Positions 21,139 to 29,403 of a stretch of DNA of 48,304 bases are shown here, piece after piece. The notes beneath the pieces were generated by a model. It made no database searches, was not told the DNA's origin, and worked only from the letters and a program-made list of their open reading frames with translations. The stretch spans positions 1 through 48,304 of the IMG/VR virus record IMGVR_UViG_3300042503_001536; one strand, 5' to 3'. A program made the position numbers and the translations under genes. Position 1 is the stretch's first letter. Every line of letters starts with the position of its first letter. This stretch comes from a virus.

Positions 21139-23022
21139 CTATCGGAAAGCAGACCAGAGGTAGAGGTTCATGCTCGCGCGTGCGCGAGTCGTGAGGCGGG
21201 CATTGGCGACGGTGCCAGAGGTCAGGTCGCTAGCTGACGAAGAACCGCCGCCAGAGCCGCCGCCGCCAGCAGGCGTAGCCCACGAGCCGTCGCCGCGAAG
21301 AAATGTTGTGCTGTTAGCCGTGCCGCTGCCAAGTCTCGCCGTAGCGACTGTGCCGCTGACAATGTCGGTGGCGGAGTGGGTATGCGTGGCACTCGCATAG
21401 CTACCGGAAGCCTGCTTCCCGTCGAGCGCGGCTTGGAGTCCAGTTACATCTTGAACCACATGGGCGTGCGACAGTGCTGCCTTGTTGTTGAGGTCCGACT
21501 GCAAGCCCGTCACATCCGCAATGACATGCGTGTGGACGAGCGGAGCCTTCGCATCAAGCTGCGATTGCACGGCAGAGGTGGCGCGGGTGTTGGTAAAATA
21601 GAGGTTTGTCGTGCCTTCAGTTAGGGCATCGGTATTGGCTGGGCCACCTCCACCTCCACCACCGCTGCCACCCACTTGAACGTAGACAGTGCCGCCCCAT
21701 CTCCAGAGCTTGCTGTCGTTGATCGTGATGTAAATCTTGCCTTCCTCGCCCGAAGCGGGAAGCTGCGAAAAGTTATCCTTCTCGATAATGTCATCGACAT
21801 AGCTCGGCAGTTGCTCGGCCGGCACTCGGCCACCTACCAGAGTGGCATACGATCCGGCCACCTGTTTGTCATCGAGAGCGGCCTGCAATCCGGTGACATT
21901 GGCAATCGTGTGCGTGTGCGTGGCTGCGGCGTATGAGCCGGACGCCTGCTTGCCATCAAGAGCGGTCTGGAGTCCGGTAACGTCGCCAATGATGTGGGAG
22001 TGCGTTGATGCGGCGTAGCTTCCAGCGGCCTGCTTGCCATCCAACGCGGCCTGCAAGCCCGTCGTGTCACCGATCACATGCGAGTGAACAGACGCAGCGT
22101 ATGACCCACTAGGCTGCTTGCCGTCGAGGGCGGTCTGCAAGCCCGCGACAGTCGAGATCGTCTGCGTCCCGGTGTGCGTCGAGCGGTCACGAAGCTGTGC
22201 ATCGGTGGCGTTTGCCGTAGCCCCGGTGGCAATCCCGTCGAGCTTGGTCTTGTCGGCGGATGCAGCCCACCATGACTCGATTACGGATCGCACTACCGCC
22301 GTCGCCCGCCATCTAGCAGATGTTGCGTCATAGGTTAGCGTGGCGCTGCTATTGGCCGGGATCGTGAAGTCGGCCGCAGTGGGTGAGATCACCCGGTTAG
22401 CGGCGACAGACGAAGCGGATTCGTGGGCAATGGTCAGGCCGAAGCTGCCAGTATTGTGGAGCGTGACAGACGATCCTGCGTTGGCAACGAAGCCAGTGAT
22501 CGTGCGGGCCGCATCACCAGCGAGTCGAACGTGGCTGGCCCCGGTGGCAAGCGAGTAGTTGTTCTGCGTCGAGGTGATCGTGGCTGGCGAACTGAACACC
22601 GCACTGTCACCGGCAAGGAACACCCCAAAGAATGTGTCGGTCGCCGCCGGTGCAGCACTAAATGTGATCTGAGAGCCGCTGACCGTGTAAGCCACGCCCG
22701 GTCGCTGCACCACGCCGTTGAGTACGATCAGCAGCGAGGCAGCGGAGTTGGGCGTAGCGGCGACTGAGCCAATCGTCAGGCCGAACGTGGTGGTCACGCC
22801 GTTGAACGTCAGGCTGTCCAGCACCGCGTTGATGGCGGATGCCCCGGCCCCGGTGGCAGCACCGCCCACGATGTACGGCAGCGAATTGTATGCAGTGACC
22901 CCGTCGCCTACTTTGAGCTTGTTCGTGTCTGACTCAAAATAAATCTGACCGGCGAACGGAATCTCGTTGGCTGCGGTCAGTGCAGCGAGCGTGCCGCGAC
23001 GATGTTGAACGGCCGGGGGCAT
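21139..23022 (-). CDS. Main tail fibre with GLQ-ALDGKQ repeats (627 aa)
   Basis: The N-terminal 50 residues match a virion-attachment module (RRGTLAALTAANEIPFAGQI then E-S-D-T-N-K-L-K-V-G-D-G). A beta-rich region of about 200 residues follows. Residues about 291-394 (21841-22152) contain four 24-residue repeats built on T-G-L-Q-x-A-L-D-G-K-Q-x-x-G-S-Y-A-A-x-x-H-S-H, and a second block lies at about 492-552. The H-x-H positions could bind metal along a fibrous trimer. Glycine runs at 451-460 and 586-593 are probable hinges. It overlaps the next fibre gene by one base (TAATG type). Confidence 0.8.
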   Translation of the reverse strand: MPPAVQHRRGTLAALTAANEIPFAGQIYFESDTNKLKVGDGVTAYNSLPYIVGGAATGAGASAINAVLDSLTFNGVTTTFGLTIGSVAATPNSAASLLIVLNGVVQRPGVAYTVSGSQITFSAAPAATDTFFGVFLAGDSAVFSSPATITSTQNNYSLATGASHVRLAGDAARTITGFVANAGSSVTLHNTGSFGLTIAHESASSVAANRVISPTAADFTIPANSSATLTYDATSARWRATAVVRSVIESWWAASADKTKLDGIATGATANATDAQLRDRSTHTGTQTISTVAGLQTALDGKQPSGSYAASVHSHVIGDTTGLQAALDGKQAAGSYAASTHSHIIGDVTGLQTALDGKQASGSYAAATHTHTIANVTGLQAALDDKQVAGSYATLVGGRVPAEQLPSYVDDIIEKDNFSQLPASGEEGKIYITINDSKLWRWGGTVYVQVGGSGGGGGGGPANTDALTEGTTNLYFTNTRATSAVQSQLDAKAPLVHTHVIADVTGLQSDLNNKAALSHAHVVQDVTGLQAALDGKQASGSYASATHTHSATDIVSGTVATARLGSGTANSTTFLRGDGSWATPAGGGGSGGGSSSASDLTSGTVANARLTTRARASMNLYLWSAFR

Positions 23023-23576
23023 TAGATCACCACCCCTTCGTCAATGCGGAGTGACGAGTTGAGCTTCGCCGCCGTAACGCTGCCATCGGTCGGGATCCTC
23101 TGGTCGGAGAGCCTGGTGTCCGACCCAATCACGACCTGTGAGCTGGTGGCATTGCCCGAGGCCGGCACGTTTCGCGTGGCGGATGTGCCGAGATCGGTTA
23201 TGGCCGATGCGGTGTGCGTGTGAACCAAGCTGGCCTTGCCGTCGAGAGCCGACTGCAAGCCGGTGACGGCGCTGACTTCATGCTGGTGGACGAGCGGGGC
23301 ATAGCCTGCGGTCAGCGTGGCGGTGAGGTCGGTGATCGCACTGACCGTGTGAGTGTGCGAGAGTGCTGCCTTGCCATCGAGGGCGGCCTGCAAGCCCGTA
23401 ACGTCCCCGATGACGATGTCGTTGTTGATGTACCCCAGCGAGTTCCAGGGCGTGACACCATCACCAACCTTCAGACGATTGGTGTCTGTCTCGACAATGA
23501 TCTGCCCTGCCGCTGGCGTCTCGTTCGCAGCGGCTAGTGCGGCGGCCGTGCCGCGCCTCTGCTTCCAGACTGCCAT
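23022..23576 (-). CDS. Short tail fibre paralogue (184 aa)
   Basis: The N-terminal module (RRGTAAALAAANETPAAGQI, then T-D-T-N-R-L-K-V-G-D-G-V) matches that of the 627-residue fibre at the same positions, and residues 55-130 carry three to four T-G-L-Q-x-A-L-D-G-K-type repeats ending in H-T-H or H-Q-H. It lacks the long central and C-terminal parts. It is therefore a shorter paralogue, perhaps a second fibre or an adaptor that docks another. The last part (SDTRLSDQRIPTDGSVTAAK) resembles fibre-linking segments. Confidence 0.75.
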   Translation of the reverse strand: MAVWKQRRGTAAALAAANETPAAGQIIVETDTNRLKVGDGVTPWNSLGYINNDIVIGDVTGLQAALDGKAALSHTHTVSAITDLTATLTAGYAPLVHQHEVSAVTGLQSALDGKASLVHTHTASAITDLGTSATRNVPASGNATSSQVVIGSDTRLSDQRIPTDGSVTAAKLNSSLRIDEGVVI

Positions 23577-23579
23577 GGG

Positions 23580-23927
23580 TTACTCCTCGATAGCGGCTTT
23601 CCGCGCGGCGTATTCTGTCGAGATGGCCGCTCGATGTGCGCCGTAGGCCAGCATCAGAGCAGTGAGTTCCGAGATGGAGAGCTGGTGTGCCACGCCATCG
23701 GTGTCGATCACAGGAGGCAGGGGGAGTTCGGCGGCGGCTGCCTCCTTGGCCAAGACGAACTGACCCGTGAGGAGAGTGACATCAGCCGCGGTCAGCCCGA
23801 GCGTCCAGCCGCCATCGGTCGTGTAGCCGTGGGCGATCTCCGTGGAGAACCAGGCGTCCACTTCTCGCAATGCGGCCTTGCGGTCAAGTGCGGCCTTCTT
23901 CAGCGGATCAACGGTGACGAGTCCCAT
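23580..23927 (-). CDS. DUF4376-like tail protein (115 aa)
   Basis: ATG 23927 overlaps the preceding TGA, so I use it rather than a longer upstream frame from 24014. The sequence has the layout of the DUF4376 domain of phage tail genes: a charged helix (KKAALDRKAALREVDAWFST), TTDGGWTLGLTAADVTLLTG, then LPPVIDTDGVAHQLSISELT and a C-terminal helix (YGAHRAAISTEYAARKAAIE). DUF4376 proteins accompany fibre genes and may assist assembly. Their molecular role is not known to me. Confidence 0.7.
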   Translation of the reverse strand: MGLVTVDPLKKAALDRKAALREVDAWFSTEIAHGYTTDGGWTLGLTAADVTLLTGQFVLAKEAAAAELPLPPVIDTDGVAHQLSISELTALMLAYGAHRAAISTEYAARKAAIEE

Positions 23928-24187
23928 CAGTTGCCTCCCTTGGCGGCCTGCTCGGCAAACCACGCCTCGTGGCCGATGCCGTACCCACCCGGCTCGGTGA
24001 AGTCCGCAGTCCACGCATCCATGTACGCCCGATCCTCGGGGAGATCATCGTTGTCCACGATCAGAAACGGCTTGCCTGCGGGAACGTCCTTGCGGGCGAT
24101 TTCCTCGACGGTCAGCCCGCAGTTCAGCGCGGGCAGAACCATCGCGAGGCCGCCATCGTCGTTCGGGTAAATGATCATCTGTGACAT
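23927..24187 (-). CDS. Small tail-associated protein, fibre-chaperone-like (86 aa)
   Basis: It starts MSQMIIYPNDDGGLAMVLPA (ATG 24187). The order I-I-Y-x-N-D-D-G, P-A-L-N-C-G-L-T, E-E-I-A-R-K-D-V-P-A-G, F-L-I-V-D-N-D-D-L-P-x-D-R and D-A-W-x-x-D-F is the conserved pattern of a small protein that regularly precedes DUF4376 genes in phage tail regions. It is probably a tail-assembly helper. A longer frame from 24310 would overlap the upstream fibre gene and is not used. Confidence 0.7.
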   Translation of the reverse strand: MSQMIIYPNDDGGLAMVLPALNCGLTVEEIARKDVPAGKPFLIVDNDDLPEDRAYMDAWTADFTEPGGYGIGHEAWFAEQAAKGGN

Positions 24188-24191
24188 GTAA

Positions 24192-25082
24192 CTACCTAAA
24201 AACGGAGATAAAGGAGTTGGAGGAATCCACGCGATCGGTGCTGTCGAACGGCGAGAAGCAGCCGATTGCCACTTGGCTCTGGCTGTATGTGGTGTTCGGG
24301 TACGCGACACCCGTAACGCTGTGAATCAGAAAGCCGTTGGTGAACACCACCGTGGGCGCACCAGAGTGATGCGTCACATAGTTGGCGTCGGGCATGGGGA
24401 CGGTGAAGTTCACCAGATAAATGCCAAGGCTGACGCGGGTCACGGAGGTGACGTTGCCGCTGCCCCAGACGGTTGGGGTGCTTCCCGAGAATCGCACCCA
24501 CGCACGGCACATGAACGCAGGGTGCATGCCGGCCGGATAGTCCCCGGCAGACACAGCCCCGGTCGGAACGCGGGCCGCAAAGTTCCCATCGGCAAGGACG
24601 CGGAATCGCTCCACGCCCGCAGACGAGATCGCCAGTGCGGAAGTGGCGTTGATGCCGCCGTTCGCTGTAATCACGCCACTCGCCGTGATGGCGGCGGCCG
24701 TAATGGTGCCGGTGAACGTGGGTGAGTTGCTGCTCTGCAAGCCGTTGAGGTGGGCCAGGGCAGCAGCGCTGTCGGCCGAGGCCAGCAGCCCGCGAGCATA
24801 TGAGGTGCAGGCGATTTCTACGCCAGCACCAGCTCCCGAGGCAGTGCGGCTGATGAGCTTGTCGGGGGCCGTGAAGCCCGTCTTGGCCGCAGTGACGGCG
24901 CCGTTGCCCAGCTTGGACTCGGTCACAGTGCCGTCGCCAGGGGGGCCGCCGCCGACCGCACAGATTTGAGCTGCGGTGGCCTTGCTGGTTTGCGTCAGAC
25001 CGGAGTCAACGATCGGGATGATGTCGTTCGGCTGAACGCTTGTGATCGCAGGCAGTTCGGAGATTTTTACTGGATCGGCCAT
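24192..25082 (-). CDS. Tail fibre or tip protein, paralogue of the 18998 gene (296 aa)
   Basis: The N-terminus (VKISELPAITSVQPNDIIPI, then a V-D-S-G-L-T-Q-T-S-K-A-T segment) is a virion-docking pattern common in phage fibres. The middle has GLQSSNSPTFTGTITAAAIT, and the C-terminal domain carries FMCRAWVRFSGSTPTVWGSG, then N-V-T-S-V-T-R-V-S-L-G-I-Y and F-T-V-P-M-P-D-A-N-Y, homologous to the tip of the gene at 18998 although the last 50 residues differ. The two genes thus share a tip fold with different N-terminal shafts. The ATG 25082 overlaps the previous TGA (TGATG). Confidence 0.75.
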   Translation of the reverse strand: MADPVKISELPAITSVQPNDIIPIVDSGLTQTSKATAAQICAVGGGPPGDGTVTESKLGNGAVTAAKTGFTAPDKLISRTASGAGAGVEIACTSYARGLLASADSAAALAHLNGLQSSNSPTFTGTITAAAITASGVITANGGINATSALAISSAGVERFRVLADGNFAARVPTGAVSAGDYPAGMHPAFMCRAWVRFSGSTPTVWGSGNVTSVTRVSLGIYLVNFTVPMPDANYVTHHSGAPTVVFTNGFLIHSVTGVAYPNTTYSQSQVAIGCFSPFDSTDRVDSSNSFISVFR

Positions 25083-25303
25083 CAGCTCACCTCTGGGTAG
25101 GACATTGTGTCGCCCTGCTGCTGCTGCCTGTCAGCAGGAAAGCTCCTGAGAAAATTGAATGCCCAACGCAGCGCATCCATCTCGTTGACGCCGCCAAGCG
25201 GAGCTTCGGCCGGCTGCTCCTTCGTCTGGTGAGCAGGCGGCTCGGGCAGGCCCTGGTACTCGCCAGATGGCACTTGCTCGCCGGGAAGGGGTGAGAGATC
25301 CAT
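25082..25303 (-). CDS. Small virion-arm protein (73 aa)
   Basis: Unrecognised. ATG 25303 overlaps the upstream TGA (TGATG); a TTG three bases earlier is less likely. Half of the sequence is proline-rich (PLPGEQVPSGEYQGLPEPPA); a helix near residue 40 (EMDALRWAFNFLRSFPADRQ) is followed by a glutamine run. It lies between the 474-residue low-complexity protein and a fibre gene, and may be a small assembly or linker protein. Confidence 0.55.
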   Translation of the reverse strand: MDLSPLPGEQVPSGEYQGLPEPPAHQTKEQPAEAPLGGVNEMDALRWAFNFLRSFPADRQQQQGDTMSYPEVS

Positions 25304-26727
25304 CAAGCCATTCTCCCCGAGAGCTGGCGGATGATGTCAGTGCTTTGCTGCGAACCTGGGCGGGCTGGCTGCGGCGGGGCAGGGGGCTGCTGTTGAACAG
25401 GTGCCGGCCGCTGCATCGACCGCTCAAACTGCTGGATCGCCTCTCGCGGCATGACGATGACCGGAGGCCCTGCGGGAGCAGATCCACGCTGCTGCTGCGG
25501 CGGCTGCTGCTGCCTACCACCGCCGAACAGGCCGAGGCCGTAGGCCGTCCCGCCCAGAACAGCGCCGGCCCCAATCGCAGTGGGCCACATGTTCTGAGCA
25601 ACGTACTTGGCCGCACTAGCCGCCCCGGCACCAGCTCGAAGCAGGGGATCTGTTTCCGAGAGCGACGGCCCCTTGGGGCCATCCGCCGCGGGCTTCTCCA
25701 AGTCCCTCGGTTGGGGGCGCTGGACGCTCGGGCTGGCGGGCTGGCGGGTCTGCGTGGCGTCCACCACCCCTGCCGGCCGGCCGGGTGCGAAGTCCGATCC
25801 AACAACGATCGGCCCGCCGCCGAGATCGGCCGGCGAGCCGGGGGAGCCGGCGTTGAGCTGCACGGCACCAGGGTCGAGCTGGATCGCCTCGAGCGCCTGC
25901 GCACGCGGCGGCTTCGCCTCTCGCTGCTTGGGCTGCTTGACGCCGCGGATCTGTGCGTCGATCTCCACCATCGGCGGCGTCCTCGGCCGTGGCGAGCCAG
26001 CATCGGCCATAAAAGGCTGCGTGATGCCGCCGCCGGGAGTCGAGGTGGCCTGGAAGTCGCCAGCGGGGCCGGCCACGGTGTCTTGGAAGCCACCGGCAGG
26101 CGGGGCAGAAGAGTCCTGCGAGAACGGGAACGTCGCCATGAACCGCTCCTGCGGCGTCATGCGAGGCTTTCCGGCGGCAGGGATTTCCGGCATCGGGGTC
26201 GGCGTCGAGGCGGTCTGCTGCGGATCTGGGACGTTCGTCTCGACGGTGTCGGTGGCGTTCGGGTCTTGACCGCGGATCCGGCTCGGGGCTGGCGTTCCCT
26301 TCTTGGCGGCATCGGTGGCATCCCTCGCCGTCTGCTTCAAGTCGCGCAGATTCATGCCCTCAATCTGCTCTGGCGAAAATGCATACCGCCCACCTGTTTT
26401 CGCGTTGGCATCACTGAGCGCTTTCGCATACGCCCCACGCGCGTCAGCAATGGCCTGCTGGGCCGCCGCATGAGGATCGTCAGCCTTGAGAGCCTCTTTG
26501 GCTTCCGAGCGCAGGCCGGCCGCTTCCAACGCGGGGATCAGCTCCTCGTCCAGTTGTCGGGCCGCAACCGCATCGATGCCCAGCTCGTCTGCCCGCTTCA
26601 CCCAGCGAGCTGCGTCATCGGCATTAGCCGCGGGGCGGCTGGCAGAACCGCCGGCCCCACGCCGAGCTGCCTTGCCGCCCTTGCCTGCCGCCTCGCCCGC
26701 ATTCGTAACAGACTTCGGTGTTGCCAC
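25303..26727 (-). CDS. Low-complexity virion protein with a late hydrophobic segment (474 aa)
   Basis: Unrecognised. The N-terminal 30 residues are lysine-, alanine- and glycine-rich. A helical part (about 38-135) ends in YAFSPEQIEGMNLRDLKQTA. From 135 to 370 the sequence is Pro, Ala, Gln and Gly rich with a GGITQPFMADAG segment also found in the next gene upstream. Residues about 375-400 (VAQNMWPTAIGAGAVLGGTA) are a likely membrane-inserting segment. The last residues STDIIRQLSGRMA repeat the MSDIIRQ peptide that begins three other genes. It could be an ejected internal protein. The opposite strand has a long open frame here but lacks these links. Confidence 0.6.
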   Translation of the reverse strand: MATPKSVTNAGEAAGKGGKAARRGAGGSASRPAANADDAARWVKRADELGIDAVAARQLDEELIPALEAAGLRSEAKEALKADDPHAAAQQAIADARGAYAKALSDANAKTGGRYAFSPEQIEGMNLRDLKQTARDATDAAKKGTPAPSRIRGQDPNATDTVETNVPDPQQTASTPTPMPEIPAAGKPRMTPQERFMATFPFSQDSSAPPAGGFQDTVAGPAGDFQATSTPGGGITQPFMADAGSPRPRTPPMVEIDAQIRGVKQPKQREAKPPRAQALEAIQLDPGAVQLNAGSPGSPADLGGGPIVVGSDFAPGRPAGVVDATQTRQPASPSVQRPQPRDLEKPAADGPKGPSLSETDPLLRAGAGAASAAKYVAQNMWPTAIGAGAVLGGTAYGLGLFGGGRQQQPPQQQRGSAPAGPPVIVMPREAIQQFERSMQRPAPVQQQPPAPPQPARPGSQQSTDIIRQLSGRMA

Positions 26728-26737
26728 TGAAAAGCTC

Positions 26738-27343
26738 CTAGCCCATGAGGCCGCCGAGGAAACGCTGGCCGCTACCCATGTTCATGGGCTGCTGCGGCAT
26801 ATTCCCGCCACCCATGAGTGCCATGAGATCAAGTCCCTGCCCCTGACCTGTCGAGGGCATGTCCTGCTGGCGAGCCATATACGCAGGAATTGTGTCGGGC
26901 CGGCCGCTCGAGGGTGCGCCCTCTGGGATCGGCATCGGCATCTCGTTGGGCAGGCCCGAGGAGGGCGGTTCGTACCGCGAGCCGTCATCCATCGCCTCGT
27001 CGCCCATCAGCATCGGCAGGCCGCCCGCCATCTGCATGTACTCGTCGCGCGCCTCCGGGGGGAGCTGCGAGAGGGCGTCCATGAACGGCTGCGTCATGGT
27101 GGCGTCGGCACCAGGCTTCGTCGGGTCGGCTTCGGCGTTCACCCTGGCGAGCAGCTCCGCGAGCTGGGCCTTCTCCTCCGGGGAGGCTAACTGCATACGC
27201 ATCAGCAGCTCTTCCGTGATGGCCTCTACCGCCCTGGCATTGCGGGCCGGGATCATGTCTTCCGGCGGATCCTCGAGGAGCTGGCCCTCAAGGTCTGGTG
27301 TCGGCATGGCGGGCTTGCGGGGAGGAAGCATTACGGGCCTCAC
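26738..27343 (-). CDS. Methionine/proline-rich virion protein ending in LGGLMG (201 aa)
   Basis: Unrecognised. The start is GTG 27343 (GTGA overlap with the preceding gene) or ATG 27331, which has GAGG six bases upstream. Residues 30-75 form a helix-rich region (AVEAITEELLMRMQLASPEE), then TMTQPFMDALSQLP, a segment shared with the neighbouring protein, and a disordered Pro/Met/Gly-rich half. The C-terminus GSGQRFLGGLMG recalls the ends of other genes in this arm. It is likely a minor virion component. Confidence 0.6.
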   Translation of the reverse strand: MRPVMLPPRKPAMPTPDLEGQLLEDPPEDMIPARNARAVEAITEELLMRMQLASPEEKAQLAELLARVNAEADPTKPGADATMTQPFMDALSQLPPEARDEYMQMAGGLPMLMGDEAMDDGSRYEPPSSGLPNEMPMPIPEGAPSSGRPDTIPAYMARQQDMPSTGQGQGLDLMALMGGGNMPQQPMNMGSGQRFLGGLMG

Positions 27344-27669
27344 GAAGGGGTGTACGGCTTACCGATCTTCTTGCCGGCTACCGTCTTGGCGGCCGTCTTC
27401 TTCGGGGGTGTCAGCTTGTCGCCGGCTTCCTCCGAAACGTCTTCATTCGTCATGGGGATGTCTTTCGGCTCCCCGTGTTCCTCGGCCAGCTCAACGAGCT
27501 TCTCGTTCTCCTCGTCGGCTTCCTCGGTGGATTCGTCCTCGACCTCGAGCTTCTGCTTGCCACGCTTGTGCAGCGGAAGCGAGCGATCCTTCTCCGTAGA
27601 GATCGCCTCGCGCAGCATCCGGCGAACGGCGCTTTCCTTCAGATCGGCCAAGTCAATGTTCCATTCCAT
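27340..27669 (-). CDS. Acidic hypothetical protein of the virion arm (109 aa)
   Basis: Unrecognised. ATG 27669 has AGGAG eight bases upstream and is preferred over a longer frame from 27720 that overlaps the upstream gene. The N-terminal helix (MEWNIDLADLKESAVRRMLR) is followed by a basic stretch (RGKQKLEVEDE), a strongly acidic run (STEEADEENEKLVELAEEHG) and a lysine-rich end (PPKKTAAKTVAGKKIGKPYT). Opposite charges at the two ends suggest binding to another virion protein or DNA. Possibly a small assembly or scaffolding accessory. Confidence 0.6.
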   Translation of the reverse strand: MEWNIDLADLKESAVRRMLREAISTEKDRSLPLHKRGKQKLEVEDESTEEADEENEKLVELAEEHGEPKDIPMTNEDVSEEAGDKLTPPKKTAAKTVAGKKIGKPYTPS

Positions 27670-27680
27670 CGCATGTACTC

Positions 27681-28193
27681 CTACATCAAGGCTCCGGCTA
27701 TAGTCGCCGCATTTTCCCAAGACTGCTGGGCGTCCAGCATCGTTCGATCGTAGCGCTGGAGATCCACATCGGCCTTGCGCTTGTAGGCCGCCATTCGCTC
27801 GCGGTTGCGAACATCGTCGCGGTCGAGCAGCAGATCACGCAGCCAGCCCTGCTCGCCAGCAAGCTTCTGCTGGAAGTCCAGCTCCGGGGCCTTCTGCCCA
27901 GCGTACATGTTGAGCATGTCCTGCTGCGCCTGGGCGTAGCCCTTGCCGGCCTCGGCGTCCGCGAGCAGACCAGAGCGAAAATCCGACATCTTCGAGCCAG
28001 CCTGGACGCCCTTGCCCATCTGCCCGCTGAACTGCCTCTGGTCGCCGCCGAAAGCAGCCTTGGCCATCGACTCGTTGCGAGCCGATCGCGCGTAGTCTTC
28101 GTTCGGCTTGATTGGCCCCGAGAACGTGGTGGCGTAGTTTTGCTGCGTCTGGAACTGAGCGGGCAGCATGCCGGCGCCGAACGGAGAACCCAT
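27681..28193 (-). CDS. Hypothetical virion-arm protein (170 aa)
   Basis: Unrecognised. It starts MGSPFGAGMLPAQFQTQQNY; the last 60 residues form a long charged helix (QKLAGEQGWLRDLLLDRDDV, then RNRERMAAYKRKADVDLQRY) ending QQSWENAATIAGALM. The pattern, a glycine- and glutamine-rich part followed by an extended amphipathic helix, is seen in small internal virion proteins. It ends 11 bases before the next gene start. Confidence 0.6.
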   Translation of the reverse strand: MGSPFGAGMLPAQFQTQQNYATTFSGPIKPNEDYARSARNESMAKAAFGGDQRQFSGQMGKGVQAGSKMSDFRSGLLADAEAGKGYAQAQQDMLNMYAGQKAPELDFQQKLAGEQGWLRDLLLDRDDVRNRERMAAYKRKADVDLQRYDRTMLDAQQSWENAATIAGALM

Positions 28194-28194
28194 G

Positions 28195-28725
28195 TTAGAT
28201 CAGCCCTCCTAGCATGCGGAGCATGGCCGCGGTGATCTGGGCCTGGGCGGCCGATCTGGCTCGCTTGCCGCGGGCGTAGATGTCCTCGACTCCTTCCGTG
28301 AATCGGATAAATGTGTCGAAGTTGAACGTGGCCAAGCCTGAATCCATGCGAAAGCGGTCTGTTGCGTTCTGTCGCTGAGACAAAATGTCCTGCGCGCGAG
28401 CCTGCTCGGCCTGCGATCGGTACTTGGTGTTGAACTCGTCGGCAGACCGGAGGACGGCGTTGCGGCTGGTGTCTGCGGTAGCCTTGGCAAGGCCGGCCCG
28501 CGATTTGTTGCCGGCGGTGTTGATTACCGAAATGTCTTGCAGCCGCGGAGTCTTGACCGCGGCGATAGTGCTGCGGAGCGACTCGCCAAGCGGTTCCTTC
28601 GTGGAGATGTGCGAGCGATAGAAACCCTTGGGGTCGGTCGGGCCAACAACCGGGAATCGATTGCTCTCGAACCCCGCTTGCGGCGCTCGCCCGATCGAAG
28701 GTGGTCGCTCTGGTACTGGACGCAT
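28195..28725 (-). CDS. Hypothetical virion-arm protein ending in LGGLI (176 aa)
   Basis: Unrecognised. The N-terminal third is proline-rich (MRPVPERPPSIGRAPQAGFE). The rest is helical, with ATADTSRNAVLRSADEFNTK and EQARAQDILSQRQNATDRFR, and the C-terminal helix SAAQAQITAAMLRMLGGLI is hydrophobic. The R-M-L-G-G-L-I end matches the C-terminal pattern of two other virion-arm proteins. It sits immediately after the tail nozzle region, so it may be a minor tail or internal protein. Confidence 0.6.
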   Translation of the reverse strand: MRPVPERPPSIGRAPQAGFESNRFPVVGPTDPKGFYRSHISTKEPLGESLRSTIAAVKTPRLQDISVINTAGNKSRAGLAKATADTSRNAVLRSADEFNTKYRSQAEQARAQDILSQRQNATDRFRMDSGLATFNFDTFIRFTEGVEDIYARGKRARSAAQAQITAAMLRMLGGLI

Positions 28726-28728
28726 CGC

Positions 28729-29403
28729 TTACTCGGTGATGAGGAGAAACGCTCGGCCCGGCGCTAGCAAGCTACCCTCGACATATCCCGCGCACTCGCC
28801 ATTAACCGAATCGAAAGTTCTCACGTTTCCAGCAAACCTTTTGCCCAACAACTGCCGAATCGCTGTGCTGACGATCCGAATCTTGATGACAGTCCTACCG
28901 GCTTCCTCGAAAACGTCTGCCTCTAACAAACCTTTTGGTTCAAATTCCACTGAAATCGGCACTGCCTCCACCGCTCCCGTGGATTGGTTCAGCCTTGCAT
29001 GCTGGCCGCCCATGTCTGTCACATTGAGCGACACCTCGGCCTGGGCCACCTCGTTCTCGGATCCGCTGGCCACCGAAACGAACGATCCCGGCTTCACTCC
29101 GGGGGTCGCGAGCGTGGGGTTAGCCGATGCTGGCTGACTCCCCTCATACGGATGCCTGTCAGAATTGGGCAGCGTCGGGCCACCGGCACCGGCCGGCTTG
29201 GTTGGGTAGTCGAGGTTGGTCAACACATACCGTCTGGTGTCGCTATCGATGAGCCGCATTGCCTTTGTTGGGGTGGCGTCCGCGAGCTGGCGGCCGATGT
29301 TCGTCCTGCCGGTGGCGACGTTGTCGATAGCGTTGGAGATCACCTTGGCCGCAGCCGGGGTGATGCCGCCGTTGATCAAGCTTGTTTCGAGATCACTCGC
29401 CAT
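28729..29403 (-). CDS. Hypothetical tail-associated protein (224 aa)
   Basis: Unrecognised. The first 55 residues are helical (SLINGGITPAAAKVISNAID, then G-R-T-N-I-G-R). The rest is beta-rich, for example EVSLNVTDMGGQHARLNQST and RTVIKIRIVSTAIRQLLGKR, with a single Cys near the end. It overlaps the nozzle gene by 11 bases, so it is translated directly after it. Located between the nozzle and small virion genes, it is a candidate minor tail or needle-plug protein. Confidence 0.6.
   Translation of the reverse strand: MASDLETSLINGGITPAAAKVISNAIDNVATGRTNIGRQLADATPTKAMRLIDSDTRRYVLTNLDYPTKPAGAGGPTLPNSDRHPYEGSQPASANPTLATPGVKPGSFVSVASGSENEVAQAEVSLNVTDMGGQHARLNQSTGAVEAVPISVEFEPKGLLEADVFEEAGRTVIKIRIVSTAIRQLLGKRFAGNVRTFDSVNGECAGYVEGSLLAPGRAFLLITE

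Noticed and set aside
18998-25082. Diversity-generating retroelement acting on the fibres
   Set aside because: No reverse transcriptase and no template/variable repeat pair is visible. The repeats are in-frame structural units.
25267-26730. Plus-strand open frame of 487 codons
   Set aside because: It is the antisense of the 474-residue minus-strand gene. The minus frame has TGATG linkage, a DIIRQL end shared with other genes and sits in the virion arm; the plus frame is arginine-rich and repetitive.
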